From: Ascochyta rabiei
Lineage: Eukaryota > Ascomycota > Dothideomycetes > Pleosporales > Didymellaceae
Direction of reading: 5' to 3'
DNA length: 64,000 nt
Assembly: GCF_004011695.2 (NCBI RefSeq)
Contig: NC_082408.1
Coordinates: forward strand, 1,349,501 to 1,413,500
Below are positions 24,349 through 36,400 of this stretch, piece after piece. Under the pieces are notes generated by a model, which was not told the DNA's origin, ran no database searches, and saw only the letters and a program-made list of their open reading frames with translations. Within the stretch, counting starts at the first letter, position 1; each line of letters opens with the position of its first letter. Both the position numbers and the translations under genes were made by a program.

Positions 24349-24847
24349 TATTTAATAAAAAATAATTTAAAAAAGTAAGTAATATAACTATAAATATAAA
24401 AACTAACAGAATATATCTTAAATAAACTATAATAAAGAAATTACAATAAAAACTATTTCTAAGTAGATATAGTTAAAGCTAAAATAGAAGCTATAGAAGT
24501 CTAGAAATACTTATAAGCCTAGTAAATAGGTATAACAAACCTAATAAACTAAATTAAAATACTACCTAAGCTCTACTAGTCCTAACTAAGTCTCTAAAGA
24601 GAATAGAAGTTAAGAAATAGGAGAAATACACAAATTTTGTAATAAAAACTTATAGTTAGAAGTAACCTATTATTTATTACACTAGCGTATGTTAGACTAG
24701 ATACATTACTAGCTAATATATAATATCTAAGATTAGTAAGCCTATACTACTAGCAGCGCTAGTGTAATAAATTATTCTTAACTAACTTTTTAATATCTTG
24801 CTTGTAATTATGCTAAAACGCGTTTTTTAAGGTCTCTTCTCTAATAC
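24349..24847 (+). repeat. copia LTR, first part (split by gypsy A)
   Basis: The first ~500 bp of the LTR, including the hairpin block (24676-24770), up to ...CTCTAATAC. It breaks off exactly where gypsy A begins and resumes at 48061 with ATACTAGAATAAACC. ATAC is present on both sides (24844-24847 and 48061-48064), a 4-bp target duplication. Intact LTRs read ...CTAATACTAGAATAAACC... across this point, e.g. 2382-2397. Confidence 0.9.
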
Positions 24848-25102
24848 TGTTCTAGTATAAGTATTAAAGTATCTAATTAGTAGGCATATTAGAAAGAATA
24901 CTTATTATTATTACTGTTAAGGGTTAAGAAGATAGGTAATATAGTAGTTAAATTCTATAAGTAAGTGTTTCTAGTTGTTGTTCTAGGTATCCTACCTTAA
25001 TAGTTTCTGTTAAGGTCTCTTATACTCTTCTACTAGCTAGATTACATATACTAGCTAAGTATTCTAGTTCTTACTAAGGAAGTTACTATGTATACTAGTA
25101 TA
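24848..25102 (-). repeat. gypsy A 3' LTR
   Basis: 255 bp, matching 46970-47198 plus 48034-48060 once the foldback insertion is removed. Its inner end reads CTAGTATA where the partner has CTAGCACA, a RIP change. Confidence 0.87.
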
Positions 25103-25120
25103 AACCTCCCCCTCTCTAAG
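25103..25120 (-). other. gypsy A polypurine tract
   Basis: The element strand reads AGAGAGGGGGAGGTT directly before the 3' LTR. This fixes the element on the minus strand. The small LTR element at 53039-54115 has a shorter version (GGAGAGGTT) at the same place. Confidence 0.75.
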
Positions 25121-28100
25121 AGCTTAGCCTTATTAAGTAAATAAACTAAGTTAAAACTAAACTCTAAACTAATTAGTAACCCCCCTTATTACTCCGCTTG
25201 TTTCTTTTCCTTACTACCTCCCTGTTTCTGCAATCTTATTAAGGCCCTAGTTTCCTAAGTAGGTTATTAGCTAGAGTCTTCTAATAGCTTAGGGGTAGAA
25301 GAGTCTAGTATGTGTCTTAATAAACGCTAGTCTAAGACACTGCCTAATATATATATTATCTAGATAGTAGCCTCTATTACTTTAATAGTTAGACTATTAA
25401 ATAACTTATTAAGAGCACCTCTCTATTTATGCTGTCTGTTCTATAACTCCTATCCTTTCTTATATTCTAGTACTACTTCTTTATTAGTAAAGAAGGATTA
25501 ATTAGAGATACCTAACTCTTTATTAGCCCTAAAGCAATACTTCTTAGACATCTTTACCTACTGCTAATACCTCTTTACTATAGTAATATTGTTATCTCTA
25601 CTCTTCTAAAGAAACTTTATAAGCTTCTTATTATTAAGACTAAAAATACAGAGTACCTCTTGCTAGACTAAGTAAGAGTTGTACTAAGCCTAGTAATAGA
25701 TAGCTTTAGAAATCTAGGAAAAGAAAGTTAGCGCTATATCTACTAGGAAAGTATAGAGAGCACTACTATACATATTTAAGTAACCTAATAGTAATAAGGG
25801 TTCTAGCGTAAGTATCTAATAAGAACTAGTAATATCCTTATATAATTCTATCTCTAGAATCTCTATAGTTTCTCTATTCTCTATAACTAGCACGTACTAA
25901 GGGAGTATAGTTCTGCGCCTTATTATAGATAGTTTAGTAGACCTATATAGCAGTACTAGATAGAAGATCCTAATATCCCTATACTTATAAGAATACTTCT
26001 TCTACTTAGCACCTACTACGTCTTATACTAACTTAGGGTAGTTAACTATATCTACCTACCCCTTAATATAACTATTATATTGTTTAATTTTATTATCCTT
26101 TCTCTAAGCTAAGTATTCTAGAACTAAATTATAGAAGCCTTCTAGAGTAATAGTATAGTTGTCTATATCTCTATTATTAAAGGATACTAAGCCCTATATT
26201 ATATCTATTCCTCTACTTAACTCTATAGTGTTATAGAGGTTATAATCTACATACTTAAAGAACGTCTAATCTCTAGGCTTAGTATATTTAGTGTAGTATA
26301 GGTAGAAGATTAAGTTAGTTTATTAATAGAGTACTATATAGTAAAGCTAGTACTGTAGATTACCTCCTACTAGCTATTAGTTAACAGAGTAGTATATAAT
26401 CCTATACTACTCTAGGTTACTTTTACTATACTTTATATAAGTATAATAGTTATATATATTAAAGTATTTATCTACTATTTTCTAGAGTTCTAGATTGTTT
26501 TAAAATATAGAGGCAAATACAGAGAATATAATAGTGCCTTTCTAGTTTAGACTATCTTTCTTAGCTTAAAAATGTTAAGAAAGGTGCTTAGAGATAAAGT
26601 TACTCTAGTTAAGGTTAAGTACTATAGGAACTAGGCAGAATTAATAGGACTATAGACTATCTATTGTATTTAGTATATAGAGCTATTCTTAAAACAAGAT
26701 TCTAGTTTTTAGGTTACTCCTCTACTTTCCCTAGCTAGTCTTATTCTTATACATTAGTATATGTAGGTTAGATATTATAGTAGTATTAAAAGTACAGACT
26801 AGTAAGCTAAGTTTACTAGCAGTGTACTAGAAATAAGGAAAATAAACTTATAACAGGTTAACTATATAGTAGGTAATTATTCTTCTACTAGTACTTTTCT
26901 TCTTTTAAGTTTCTTCTCCTCTATAGTACTCTTAGACCTATACATCTAGGAGCTTTACACGCTCTAGATTCTTAAGAAGCTTCTAGCTAATCTTTATACA
27001 GAGGAGAATAAAGGCAGATAAGCTATTAGTGTATTTACACTTAGCACTATTCTAGATATTATTTATTACGTCTTTACTAATCTCTGTATCTTTCTACATA
27101 GACTAAACGTCTAATATTAATAGGTAGTTAACTTTAGGGCTTATAACGTCTTAAAATAATCTAATTTCTAATAGCCTAATTAACAATTATTTTCTAGTTT
27201 AATAGTCTTCTAGCACTAAAGTAACAGAGCTAAATTGCGTTCCCCTAGACTGTTAGTCCTTCTAAATTGCATCTATTATGCAGTACTACTTTTCTATTTT
27301 ATTAACACCTAACTTAAAGGCTATCTAGTTAAGGTTGTTAGGTGTTATAGACAACAGGTCCCTTTAGTGTTCTTATTTAATACTTTTAATAACATCTTTA
27401 GGGAATATATTACCTATTAGAAATAGCTTTTTATTAGTCTATAGCCTTATTAGAGTAAGAGATAATTCTCCTAAGAGAACACTTAATTAGCCTGCAGTCC
27501 TTATACTTGTTACTAGCTTAGTAAGTAACTATAACCTAGATAGTAATGCTAAGAGGGCTAGTATCTAAACTCTATTAAGAATATACTCTAGTGCTGCTTA
27601 TATTAGTGTAAGAAAGTTCTTAGAGCTAAACGTTATAGTATTTAATACTGCCTAGTCCTAAGTAATGCTTTCTTTTAGTAAGTAGGGTATTCTAACACCT
27701 TTTAGGTTAAAGATTAGTACTAGTAGTTAGGTCTTCTATAGTGTAAGTGCTTATATCTACTATTAGTATATTTTTAAAGTTAGGTCCCTAGTTAGGTATA
27801 TGTTCTACTCTGTTGCTTTTAGCTTTAGTACGCCTTTACCTAGTACTTTTACTTTTACTATAAGTAGGTAAGTCTTATTATTTAGGTGCGTAATAAAGTT
27901 TATTATATCCTGCTAGAGTATAGTAAGGGCTTAGTAGACTGTATTCTAGTTACTTAAGTTATAGGACTTATCTCTTCTCTTTTATAGTATAGATAGGCGT
28001 TAGTAAATTACTAAATTAATAAACTTAGTAAGGTTATTAGCGTCTACTTAATAGATATAGTATATAATTAAGTTAGGTGTTATATACTCTATAGTAGACT

Positions 28101-28569
28101 ATAGGTAGTATAGTATTACTATATTTACTAGAATATTTTTACTATTCTTATTTTTACAGATATACTTTATAGCTTATACTATTTCTATTATCTTCCTCTA
28201 GCTATAGTCTATTACTAATTAGATTGCTAGGTATTAACTATTAAAGTTACTTATACCTCTATATTATACAACTAGGTTTAGGGTTTACTAGATAATATCT
28301 TATATTAAGTGTATTATAGCTACTAATTTATTAAACTTAGTAACTACTGCACTTATCTAGAAGTTAAGCCTTTCCCTTTACGCCTGTAGCTCTTCTTAAG
28401 TAATCTCTATTATAAACTAGCTAACTATAGATCCCTCGATATATAGTATTAGGATATTAGCAACCTTAGTAATGTTCTTACTCTTAATAGCCTTTAAGAC
28501 TAATAACTACTACACTACCTTCTCTTCTAGTTCTAGCTCTTTCTGTATAATTACTCTTTACTATAACAT
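25110..28569 (-). pseudogene. extra ORF of gypsy A, about 1150 codons; C-terminal half resembles a 2OG-Fe(II) dioxygenase
   Basis: A single reading frame running from a possible Met at 28569 to the polypurine tract, interrupted only by TAG/TAA of the RIP kind. It lies between integrase and the 3' LTR, where gypsy elements usually have nothing this long. The N-terminal half (about 28569-27000) is rich in Leu/Gln/Ile and I recognise nothing in it. The C-terminal half has FFKYVDYN near 26265-26240 and, about 100 codons later, LLYRSTK...RRTILP near 25955-25905. With His-to-Tyr RIP changes allowed, this has the H-x-D ... H ... R layout of 2OG-Fe(II) oxygenases and resembles uncharacterised fungal proteins. 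That is an inference from motif layout only; it could be another fold. A basic, Gln-rich C-terminus follows. Not an intact gene. Confidence 0.5.
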
Positions 28570-29190
28570 TATAAACTTTATATATAGTTAAGTAAATATA
28601 AAGAAGTTATAAGCTAATATTATAAGGAGGAGAGTTAGAAGTAATAGGGTAGCTCTACTTTAAGAGTGTCCTAGGCAGCTATAGGCCCGCTTTTCTTCTA
28701 CACTTTTACTTACTATTTATATTTTTTACTTACTATTTATAGTTTTACTTACTTACTTTTACTTACTATAATTATTAATTATTTATAAACAGTTGTTTTA
28801 GTTATAAGCTGTTAGCTTACACCTTTCTCTATACTTAGTAAGTACCTAGACTAAGTTATTTTTACTAGCGTTAAGTTTTAGCTAATTAGGAGTTAACTAG
28901 TAAGACGTAGTAACTACTAATTAGCTTATAGCTTTAGCAGTTAGAACGTTACCTCTCTATCTTTAGTAGTCTGTCCTATAGACTACACTACTATTCCTTA
29001 TTATTATAGTCTATATTAGATAATTTATTATATATTTTATATTATAGTCTTTTATACTACATAAGAAGGTAAAGGTAGATTTTAATACTTAGTAAATTGT
29101 AACTAGTAGGTATTCTTCCCTTATCTGCTAAAATAGGGGTACCTAAATTCTTAGCAGTCTTATTTTGTCTACTCTATAGAAACATATCCT
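28570..29190 (-). other. region between integrase and the extra ORF of gypsy A
   Basis: No coding motif seen. It holds a pyrimidine-rich tandem tract at 28700-28775 (units of TTACTTACTATTTATA). On the minus strand this contains two TATAAATAG-like words upstream of the extra ORF. A palindrome lies at about 28882-28926, with arms GCTAATTAGGAGTTAACT and GCTAATTAGTAGTTACT. A related palindrome lies at about 44254-44298 in the same element. Confidence 0.5.
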
Positions 29191-30153
29191 TATAGTTTTA
29201 ATTCTAGGTATCTTCTCTCTATACCTTTATAAGTCCCTTCTCTTCTAACTAAATATCCTCTAGTAAACACTTATAGAACTACTTTATTCTCTACTCTAGT
29301 ACTATATATAGCATACTAGTCCTGTTAAGGTCTTTAAGTAAATAGGTACCTCTATCTAGCTGTATTATGTTAAGTAACACTTAGTATAGCCTAAGCTACT
29401 TCTTTCTTAACTTCTTATCTCTAGATATGTTAATTTATCCTACTAAGTCCTACAGTAGAACTAGGTCTCTAGAGTTAATCTGCCTATGCTGAACTTTGTT
29501 AATATTGTTCTAATATTCCTTTTTTAACGCTCTTAGTTAATTAGTCGTGCTAATAGTATCTTTTAGGAACTAATTCTAGAGATCTAACTATATAGCCCTA
29601 ATTACAAGTAGTTAAGCTCTATTCTTAACCTTCTAGAATAGTAGTGTTTGCTATATTAGTAGTAACAGTTTAATTAGAAGAACTAGGTTCTAGCTAGTAA
29701 TAAGTTAATATGCTAAGTATCCTATAGATTATATAGAGATCCTGTTAGCTAAGAGTACTATTAGGAGGTTATCTACCTATAACCCCTTACGCTTTATAAG
29801 TGCATTAATAATAGGTTTATATCTACTCTCTACTTTTCCTATTACTTAAGGGTTATATATAGATACCTATACCCTCTTAATCCTATAGATTAAAGTAAGC
29901 CTCTTAACTACTTTAGTAAAGTCTAGTATACTGTTAACTATAAGTCTTTTTATAGTACTCTACCTATAGACAATGTCTTTATATAGAAACTTTACTACTA
30001 TTAATAACTTATTATTATAAAGCGCCCTTACCTCTATCTACCTACTTAAGTATTCTCTAGCTATAACTAGGTACTAGAAGCCTCTACTTATTAGTATATA
30101 TATATAATGTTAATAGTAACTAACTCCTATAGCGTATAGGAGTAGGTACTAAT
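29190..30153 (-). pseudogene. gypsy A integrase, core and C-terminal part
   Basis: Minus-strand frame with VSIYNPQVIGKVESRYKPII near 29880-29820. This corresponds to the integrase A-Y-H-P-Q-x-N-G-M-x-E-R-x-H-K-P-I block with the catalytic Glu. Downstream are the fungal gypsy segment resembling LP-I-E-L and a C-terminal K-x-x-x-L-V-L-L/ S-R-K-L domain near 29560-29330. The N-terminal core continues on the other side of gypsy B (39242 onward), so gypsy B was inserted into the integrase gene. Frame broken by RIP stops. Confidence 0.82.
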
Positions 30154-30308
30154 TATTATAGGCTTAGACCTTGTCTAAGCCTTAAGTAAGATAGGATGGT
30201 TATATACCTTATAGATATATTAGAAGAATATATAACGTGTTACCTCTATAAGAGATATAATACTATATTAACCCTTATTATATTCTACTCTAAGGCTAGT
30301 CTATAACA
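30154..30308 (+). repeat. gypsy B 5' LTR
   Basis: 155 bp, matching 39082-39236 and 62417-62571. The first bases read TATTATAGG instead of TGTTATAGG. Confidence 0.9.
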
Positions 30309-30450
30309 TTTATATCTCTTCTTCTAGAAGAATAGCTAGCACTTATACTATATTAGCTAGCTTCTAGAATAACCTCTTAGACAAATCTGTCCTCTTAACT
30401 CTTTAAAAATTTATAGCCTAAATGTTATAGTTTATAATAAACTTATAGTA
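30309..30450 (+). other. gypsy B leader up to the pogo insertion
   Basis: Begins TTTATATCTCTTCTTCTAG right after the LTR and matches 62572-62713 of the second copy. The primer-binding site must lie at its start, but I cannot match it to a tRNA. Confidence 0.6.
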
Positions 30451-32314
30451 ACGTACCCTACGAGCAAGCTACTTAACAGGTAAGCCGCTTAATTTTACTA
30501 AGCCCCTACTAAACTTCTCCTTCTACACTAATATCTTCTTAATAACACTATTTAGATGCGTTAAAGGAAGCTTAGATACAGCTTGCGCTCTAGGCTCTTA
30601 AATAAGACGCGAATCTCTCTTAGTAACGCGCTGCAGCTATCTATAGGGTCTCTTAAAAGACACTAAGTAACTAATATATAGGACGACCTTTACGCGCGAA
30701 TTCTATAGCTAACTTATAGAAGCTGGACAATAATAAGAAGGAGGTAATTATTAAGCATGTTCTTAAGCTAGATGCGCGAGGATTTTCCTCTTAGCTCTTA
30801 GATATAGCTACTATAGCCAATTCTTTGCGCGCTAAGCGTAATCTAGGCCCTATTAGCGTAAACTGGCCTAGTACGTTTGTTAAGCAACACCTAGAGCTTA
30901 AAGTTAAGTTTAATCGCAAGTACGACTATAAGAGAGCCCTCTGTAAGGATTCTAAGGTTCTACAGGGCTAGTTTAGCCTAGTAGCCAACATTAAAGCTAA
31001 GTATAGCATCTAGGATAAAGACACGTATAACTTTAAAGAGATAGGCTTTATAATAGGCTAGATCTCCCTAGAAGTAGTTGTTACAGCTTTAGAACGATAG
31101 GGTTAGCTAAAGGCTATCTAGCTAGGTAACTAAGAGTAGGCTACGGCTATAGTAAGCATTAATACTAAAGGATAGGCTATTCTAGCCTTCCTTATCTTTA
31201 AAGCCTACTACTACCTCTCTGCCTAGTACAAAGAAGAGGATCTGCCTTACAACTAGGTTATTAGAGTCTCTAATAACGGCTAGACTACTAACAAGCTTAG
31301 TCTTAACTAGTTAAAGCACTTTAATAGGCATACAAAGGAGCGTACTATTAGCACCTACCGTTTACTTATTATTAATAGTTATAAGAGCTATAACTCTCTT
31401 AAATTCTAGTAATACTATAAGGATAACAAGATTATTACTCTCTGTTTACCTTCTTACTTATTACACCTTATATAGCCTCTTAATGTAGGTTATTTTACTG
31501 CTTTAAAGAAAGCGTATAGGCGCTAAGCCGAAATACTTATATATAACTAGATTAACTACATTATAAAGATAGAGTTCCTGCTATACTTTATACGCGCCTA
31601 TAATGCTGTAATTACTTCTAAGAATATCTAGGGAGGGTTCTAAGGTGTTAGATTAGTTCTATTTAACCTAGACCGGGTTATAATAGCCCTTAATGTAAGG
31701 TTGCGCACTCTATTACCACCACTACCTATTAACAACAAGCTCTAGCAGTCGCAAACCCTAAGTAACACCCTTAAACTTAGGTCGCAATTAACGCTTATAA
31801 AGATAAGGATTTAGAGGTATATAGATAGTTCGCCTACCTCTATAGTTAAGGCGTTTAAGAAGGTAGTAAAAGGGGCAGCAATAATTACGTATAAGCTAGT
31901 GTTGGCATAATAGAAGATTACTTAGCTTTAAGCTGCTAATAAGGCAGCTACACAACAAAAATTACATAAAAGAAAGTAAGTTTAGGTAGAAGGGACTCTA
32001 ACAGTTAAGGGTAGCCTGCAATTAATAACTCTAAAGGAGTTTAGGGTGCGTAGTAATAGGAAGAAGGTAAAGAAGCAGGTGCGCGCTAAAGGAGGTAAGC
32101 CCTTCTAAAGACGCTGTAGACAGTGTAATTAGACAGGACACAACGCGTAAACGTGTTAGAAAGAGGTAGAAGTAGTTTCTAAATAGTATTACAGGCTATA
32201 CTGCACTTTACAGCACTAAACTAGGTTGTTTTAGGCTATAATAGGGTGGAGTTTAGTAGGGGCTTAGCAAAAGTAAGCGGCTTACCTGTTAAGCGGCTCG
32301 CCTGTAGGGTACGT
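30451..32314 (+). mobile_element. pogo-type DNA transposon (1864 bp) with transposase remnant
   Basis: Inverted repeats of about 60 bp start ACGTACCCTACGAGCAAGC on the left and ACGTACCCTACAGGCGAGCC on the right (inverse). TA flanks each side (30449-30450, 32315-32316). The uninterrupted paralogue at 62700-62730 reads AACTTGCAG-TA-AGCCTTAT across the same point, which confirms the insertion. The plus-strand transposase has an N-terminal helix-turn-helix/Tc5-like region near 30800-30960, then FNFKEIGFIIGxI (31030-31065), KHFNRHTKERTI near 31316-31352, and LLIINSYKS near 31366-31395 (family LL-x-D-G-H-x-S). A long, fairly intact C-terminal tail extends to about 31950. Few stops compared with neighbours, so it was probably RIP-mutated more lightly. 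Confidence 0.9.
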
Positions 32315-33400
32315 TAAGTCTTATTAGCTACTAACAAGCGCATAGTATTACTTAAGCGTAATAACTCTAATATACGCGTGTTTATAAAATCCCTAGTATA
32401 AATAGCTAATACCTACACTAGACCTATGTCTATAGTCCTATTATCCTCCTTAGAAGTAATACTATACCTATTAACGTCTACCCTAGCCTCTAACCTACCT
32501 TATAGAGTGCTGTTTTTAGCGTTTACTCTAGGCCTATATACCTCTATATAGACGTCTACAGCCTATAGAAAACCTCTTCCTATAGGTAAGGCCTTTACTA
32601 AGAATAAATTCTTATTTAAGACGTAGTAGGTTATAATAGAATATAAGCTATAGGTAGACATATTCTTTATTAGTAGGCTATAGGATATATTTACCTTTAT
32701 ATAGTCTTAGCTTAGTACGTCTATATAATAAGATATAGCTCTATTCTATAAGATTAGAGATACCTAAGGTATGTAGAGCCTAGAGAACTTTCTAGTATAC
32801 CTAGAATTCTGCTACAGTAACAACTACAGCTAGAAACAGGCCTAGGCAAAACTAGAAAGCGTCTGTTAAGGTCCTAATAAGTTGTTCTTAGACTTTTTTA
32901 TCTAGTTTAAGCAGCTACTAGTGTAAAGTAGCAGCCTCTACTAGAATAGAGAACAACGCCTATTAAAGCTCTACTAGGCTCTAAACATAAATATCTATAA
33001 TATAGTAATAAACTAAGGTGTAACCTATATAAATTATAATGTAGCTATTATAAAGTATAAGTCTATTACTATAGACGTTAAGACTATAGCTATAGAAAAC
33101 TAGCTATACTACACCTCTACCTAGGTACTACCTAAGTATAATAAGAATAGTAATATTAAGATAATAGTTATGTCTGTAGTTTGTACTAGCAGCAGTGCTA
33201 AGCGTAGAAGTTAGAAGTAGTCTGCTCCTAACTAGGCTACGTAGGTTCCTAATAAGGTATTTTAGTAACGCTAGAAGGCTAACCTATATACCTATTGCAG
33301 TAAAGAGAGATATATTTACTAGAATTATACTAATATAGTAGTAACTATAGTACAGGTAGTAATAATCTTAGGTAAGAAAGAGGCTAGTTTATATAGGGGA
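32315..33400 (+). pseudogene. gypsy B gag with zinc knuckle
   Basis: Plus-strand gag region downstream of the pogo element. Near its end, 33279-33332 reads NLYTYCSKERYIYQNYTN; the second copy at 63679-63733 reads NLYTFCGKEEHIYQDYTN. Together they fit a C-x2-C-x4-H-x4-C zinc knuckle with Cys to Tyr changes. Upstream sequence is a capsid region without a sharp motif. The gag start would lie soon after the LTR and may have been separated from the body by the pogo insertion. Confidence 0.78.
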
Positions 33401-36400
33401 AACTAGCTACTTCTAATATAAGTCTAAGTTAGAAGTACTATAGAAGTATATTAGTAGAGGAGACTACTAGTATAGGGGTATTATAGGCTGCTAGAGAAGC
33501 TATTATAGACTCTATAGACAAGCCCCTATTCTATATTCTATTGTTTATTAATAGAGTAATTTAGGCTAACGTGCTAGTAGACTTAGAGTGTAAATACTTT
33601 AGTATAGTAAGCAATAACTTTACTACACGCTTAGAAGGAGACTTTATTAAGGTGCTGCTATAACGCTTAGTATAAGTAGTAGGCACTAGTAGAAAGTCTA
33701 TAATCTTCTATTTAGTTCTGTTTAGGTATAACTTAGATAGGTAGCACTTATAGGCTATAGCCTACGTAGTGCTAGGTCTAAGCTAGGATGTTATTTTAGA
33801 GAAGCTCTAGCTTTAATAAGAGAGTATAGTGTTAGATGTAGAAAAGAGTATGCTAAGGATATAATAGGTAGAGAACCTTATTATCTATAAATTCTTATAG
33901 TGTACAGTAAATGTTTACGTAGCTCTCCTATTAGTAACTAAGTTTAATAAGACGCTAGCTAATAGGCTCTAGAAGCGCCTACCTAGGGACTAGTTTGTCT
34001 CTATAAGCCTCTATAACATTACTAAAATCCTCTTAGTTTAATCCCTAGGAGCGTAAGGGACAGCAGAGGAGGTAGACCCTCTTCCCCCTAAGTTAGTCTA
34101 GTTTTAGGACCTATTTAATAAGAGTAAGGCCTCTAGCCTTCTCTTATATAGGGGCTGGATAGATTACTATATATAGTTACAGCGTAACTAGTCTAGAAAA
34201 GAGAAGCCTCTATCCTAGGGCCCTCTATACAACATACTAAGGGACTAGCTACTTAAGCTATAGAAATAGGTGTTAGCACTAATAGATAAGGAGTAGATCT
34301 GCGCCTCCTCTTCCCTAGTAGAGGCTCTAGTTCTACTAGTTAAAAAGTTCTTTAGTAGGTAGCGTATATACGTAGACTATTACACACTTAATAGCATTAT
34401 AATTACTAACTAGTACTTACTTCCTCTTATTAAGGAAACCTTGCGTACACTTAGGGGTACCTACTAGTTCTCTAAGGTTAATATCTATTTAGTATTTTAC
34501 TAGATTTGTGTTATAGAAGAAGATAAGTACCTTAATACATTCTACACCTATTTTAGGCTCTTTAAGTAGCTAGTCTATCTGTTTAGCCTAGTAGAAGCAC
34601 TAGCATCCTTCTAGCGTTACATTAACAGCGCGCTCTAGGAGACATTAGGTAATTATACTACTGCGTACCTAGATAATATTCTTATTTACAGTAGTAGGCC
34701 TAGAACAGACTACTTAGAGAAGGTTAGCAGAGTTCTTACGCTTCTACGTAATGTAGGGCTATATTTAGACCTTAAGAAGTGCGTATTTATAATAAAGGAA
34801 GTACACTACCTAGGATATATTATAGAAGCTAGAAAGGACATCTACTCTAATTCTAAGAAGGTTAAGGCTATATGTAATTAGAAAGCCCTATAGTCTTTAC
34901 GCGGGGTCTATAGTTTCCTAGAGTTTACTAACTTCTACTAGGACTTTATTCTAGCCTTCTCTAATATTACTGCTCTACTTAATTAACTTATAGAGAAGGA
35001 TATCCTGTTTAGGTAGAGGCAGGAGGAGGATGCAGCGTTCTACTAGCTAAAGAACGTATTTATAACAGAACCTATCCTAGCCTAGTAGAACTCTAAGTAA
35101 GAAACACTATTAGAGGTAGACTACTCTAGTAAGGCGCTAGGTAGCTGCCTTTCTTAATAGTATAGGAAGGTGCTTTACCTAGTAGCGTACTACTCTACTA
35201 CACTTATAATAGAATAACAGAACTACACTATCTATAATAAGGAGTTAACTACTGTTATAAAGTGCCTAGGGGTCTAGGTAGCTAAATTAGGGTCTATTAC
35301 TAGGCTATTTACTATCCTAACTAACTATAAGAACTACTAGTACTTTACTACAGTGCGCTGGCTAAGTAAGAGGCAGCACTAATAGGCAGAGGAGCTGTTA
35401 AAGTTCCGTTTCTACCTTTACTTCTGCCTAGGCTGCTTAGCAGCCTAACTAGATATGCTAAGCTGCTAGAAACAGGACTATAATAGGAGGTTAGGGGGGG
35501 TCTATAGAATAATAACTCTAGTTTTAGTATTAGTAATTAGTATACTAGGCTCTAGTATACCTCTACTTTTTATTAACGTATATATATAATTACTATAGAA
35601 TAAAGGCGTTTAGTAGAACGTAGGGTATATAGTATACCTGTCTACTATCTATAATAGAGCCTGCTAGTTTACTTCTAAGGCTAAGACTACTTAGTAGATT
35701 ATAGATTATACGCTTAGTGCTTATAGTATACTACTATAGTATAGGGTTATATAGGTTCTATACTAGAAGCTACTTATAACTATAATAATCTAAAGAGTAT
35801 ACAAATCTAACCTAACAGGCTATCTAGGGGCTAACGCCATATTCTATATTATTAGACGTAACTTCTACTAGAAGGGGATATTATAGAACGTTTAGCGTTA
35901 TATCTTTAACTACTACTATTATAGCATATACATGTTATAGCGCTAATAGTAGAGCTTACTCTAGCTATTACCTATTACTAACTGTTTTTAGTCCTAGATT
36001 TCTATAGACTTTATAGTTAACTTCTCTTAGGCTAATAAGAACGTACTGCGCTATCTCTTAGTTATTATAGATTACCTCTCTAAGTATATACAGCTTAAGG
36101 CGATAACTTTTATAACTATAGAATATTACGCTAAGGTCTTCTAAGACATATACTAGTAGTTCTAAGGCTTTCCTAGCTCTATAATCTTAGACTATAGCTT
36201 AGACTAGCTAGGGCATTTTTAGATAATACAGTATAGCCTTATAGAGGTAGACTAGCTACTCTCTATAGCCTACTACCTCTAGACAGATAGAGAGATAGAG
36301 CGTACTAACTAAGAGGTGTAGGTAGTTCTATAGGTTATAGTTAACTTTAAATAGAATAACTAGCCTAACTATCTTCTAGCCTGCTAACTAGCACTTAACA

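Noticed and set aside
25110..28569. Starship captain (tyrosine recombinase) or KDZ-type transposase
   Set aside because: I looked for the R...HxxR...Y pattern and for KDZ-like motifs in this long frame and found none. Its position between integrase and polypurine tract fits a retroelement ORF.
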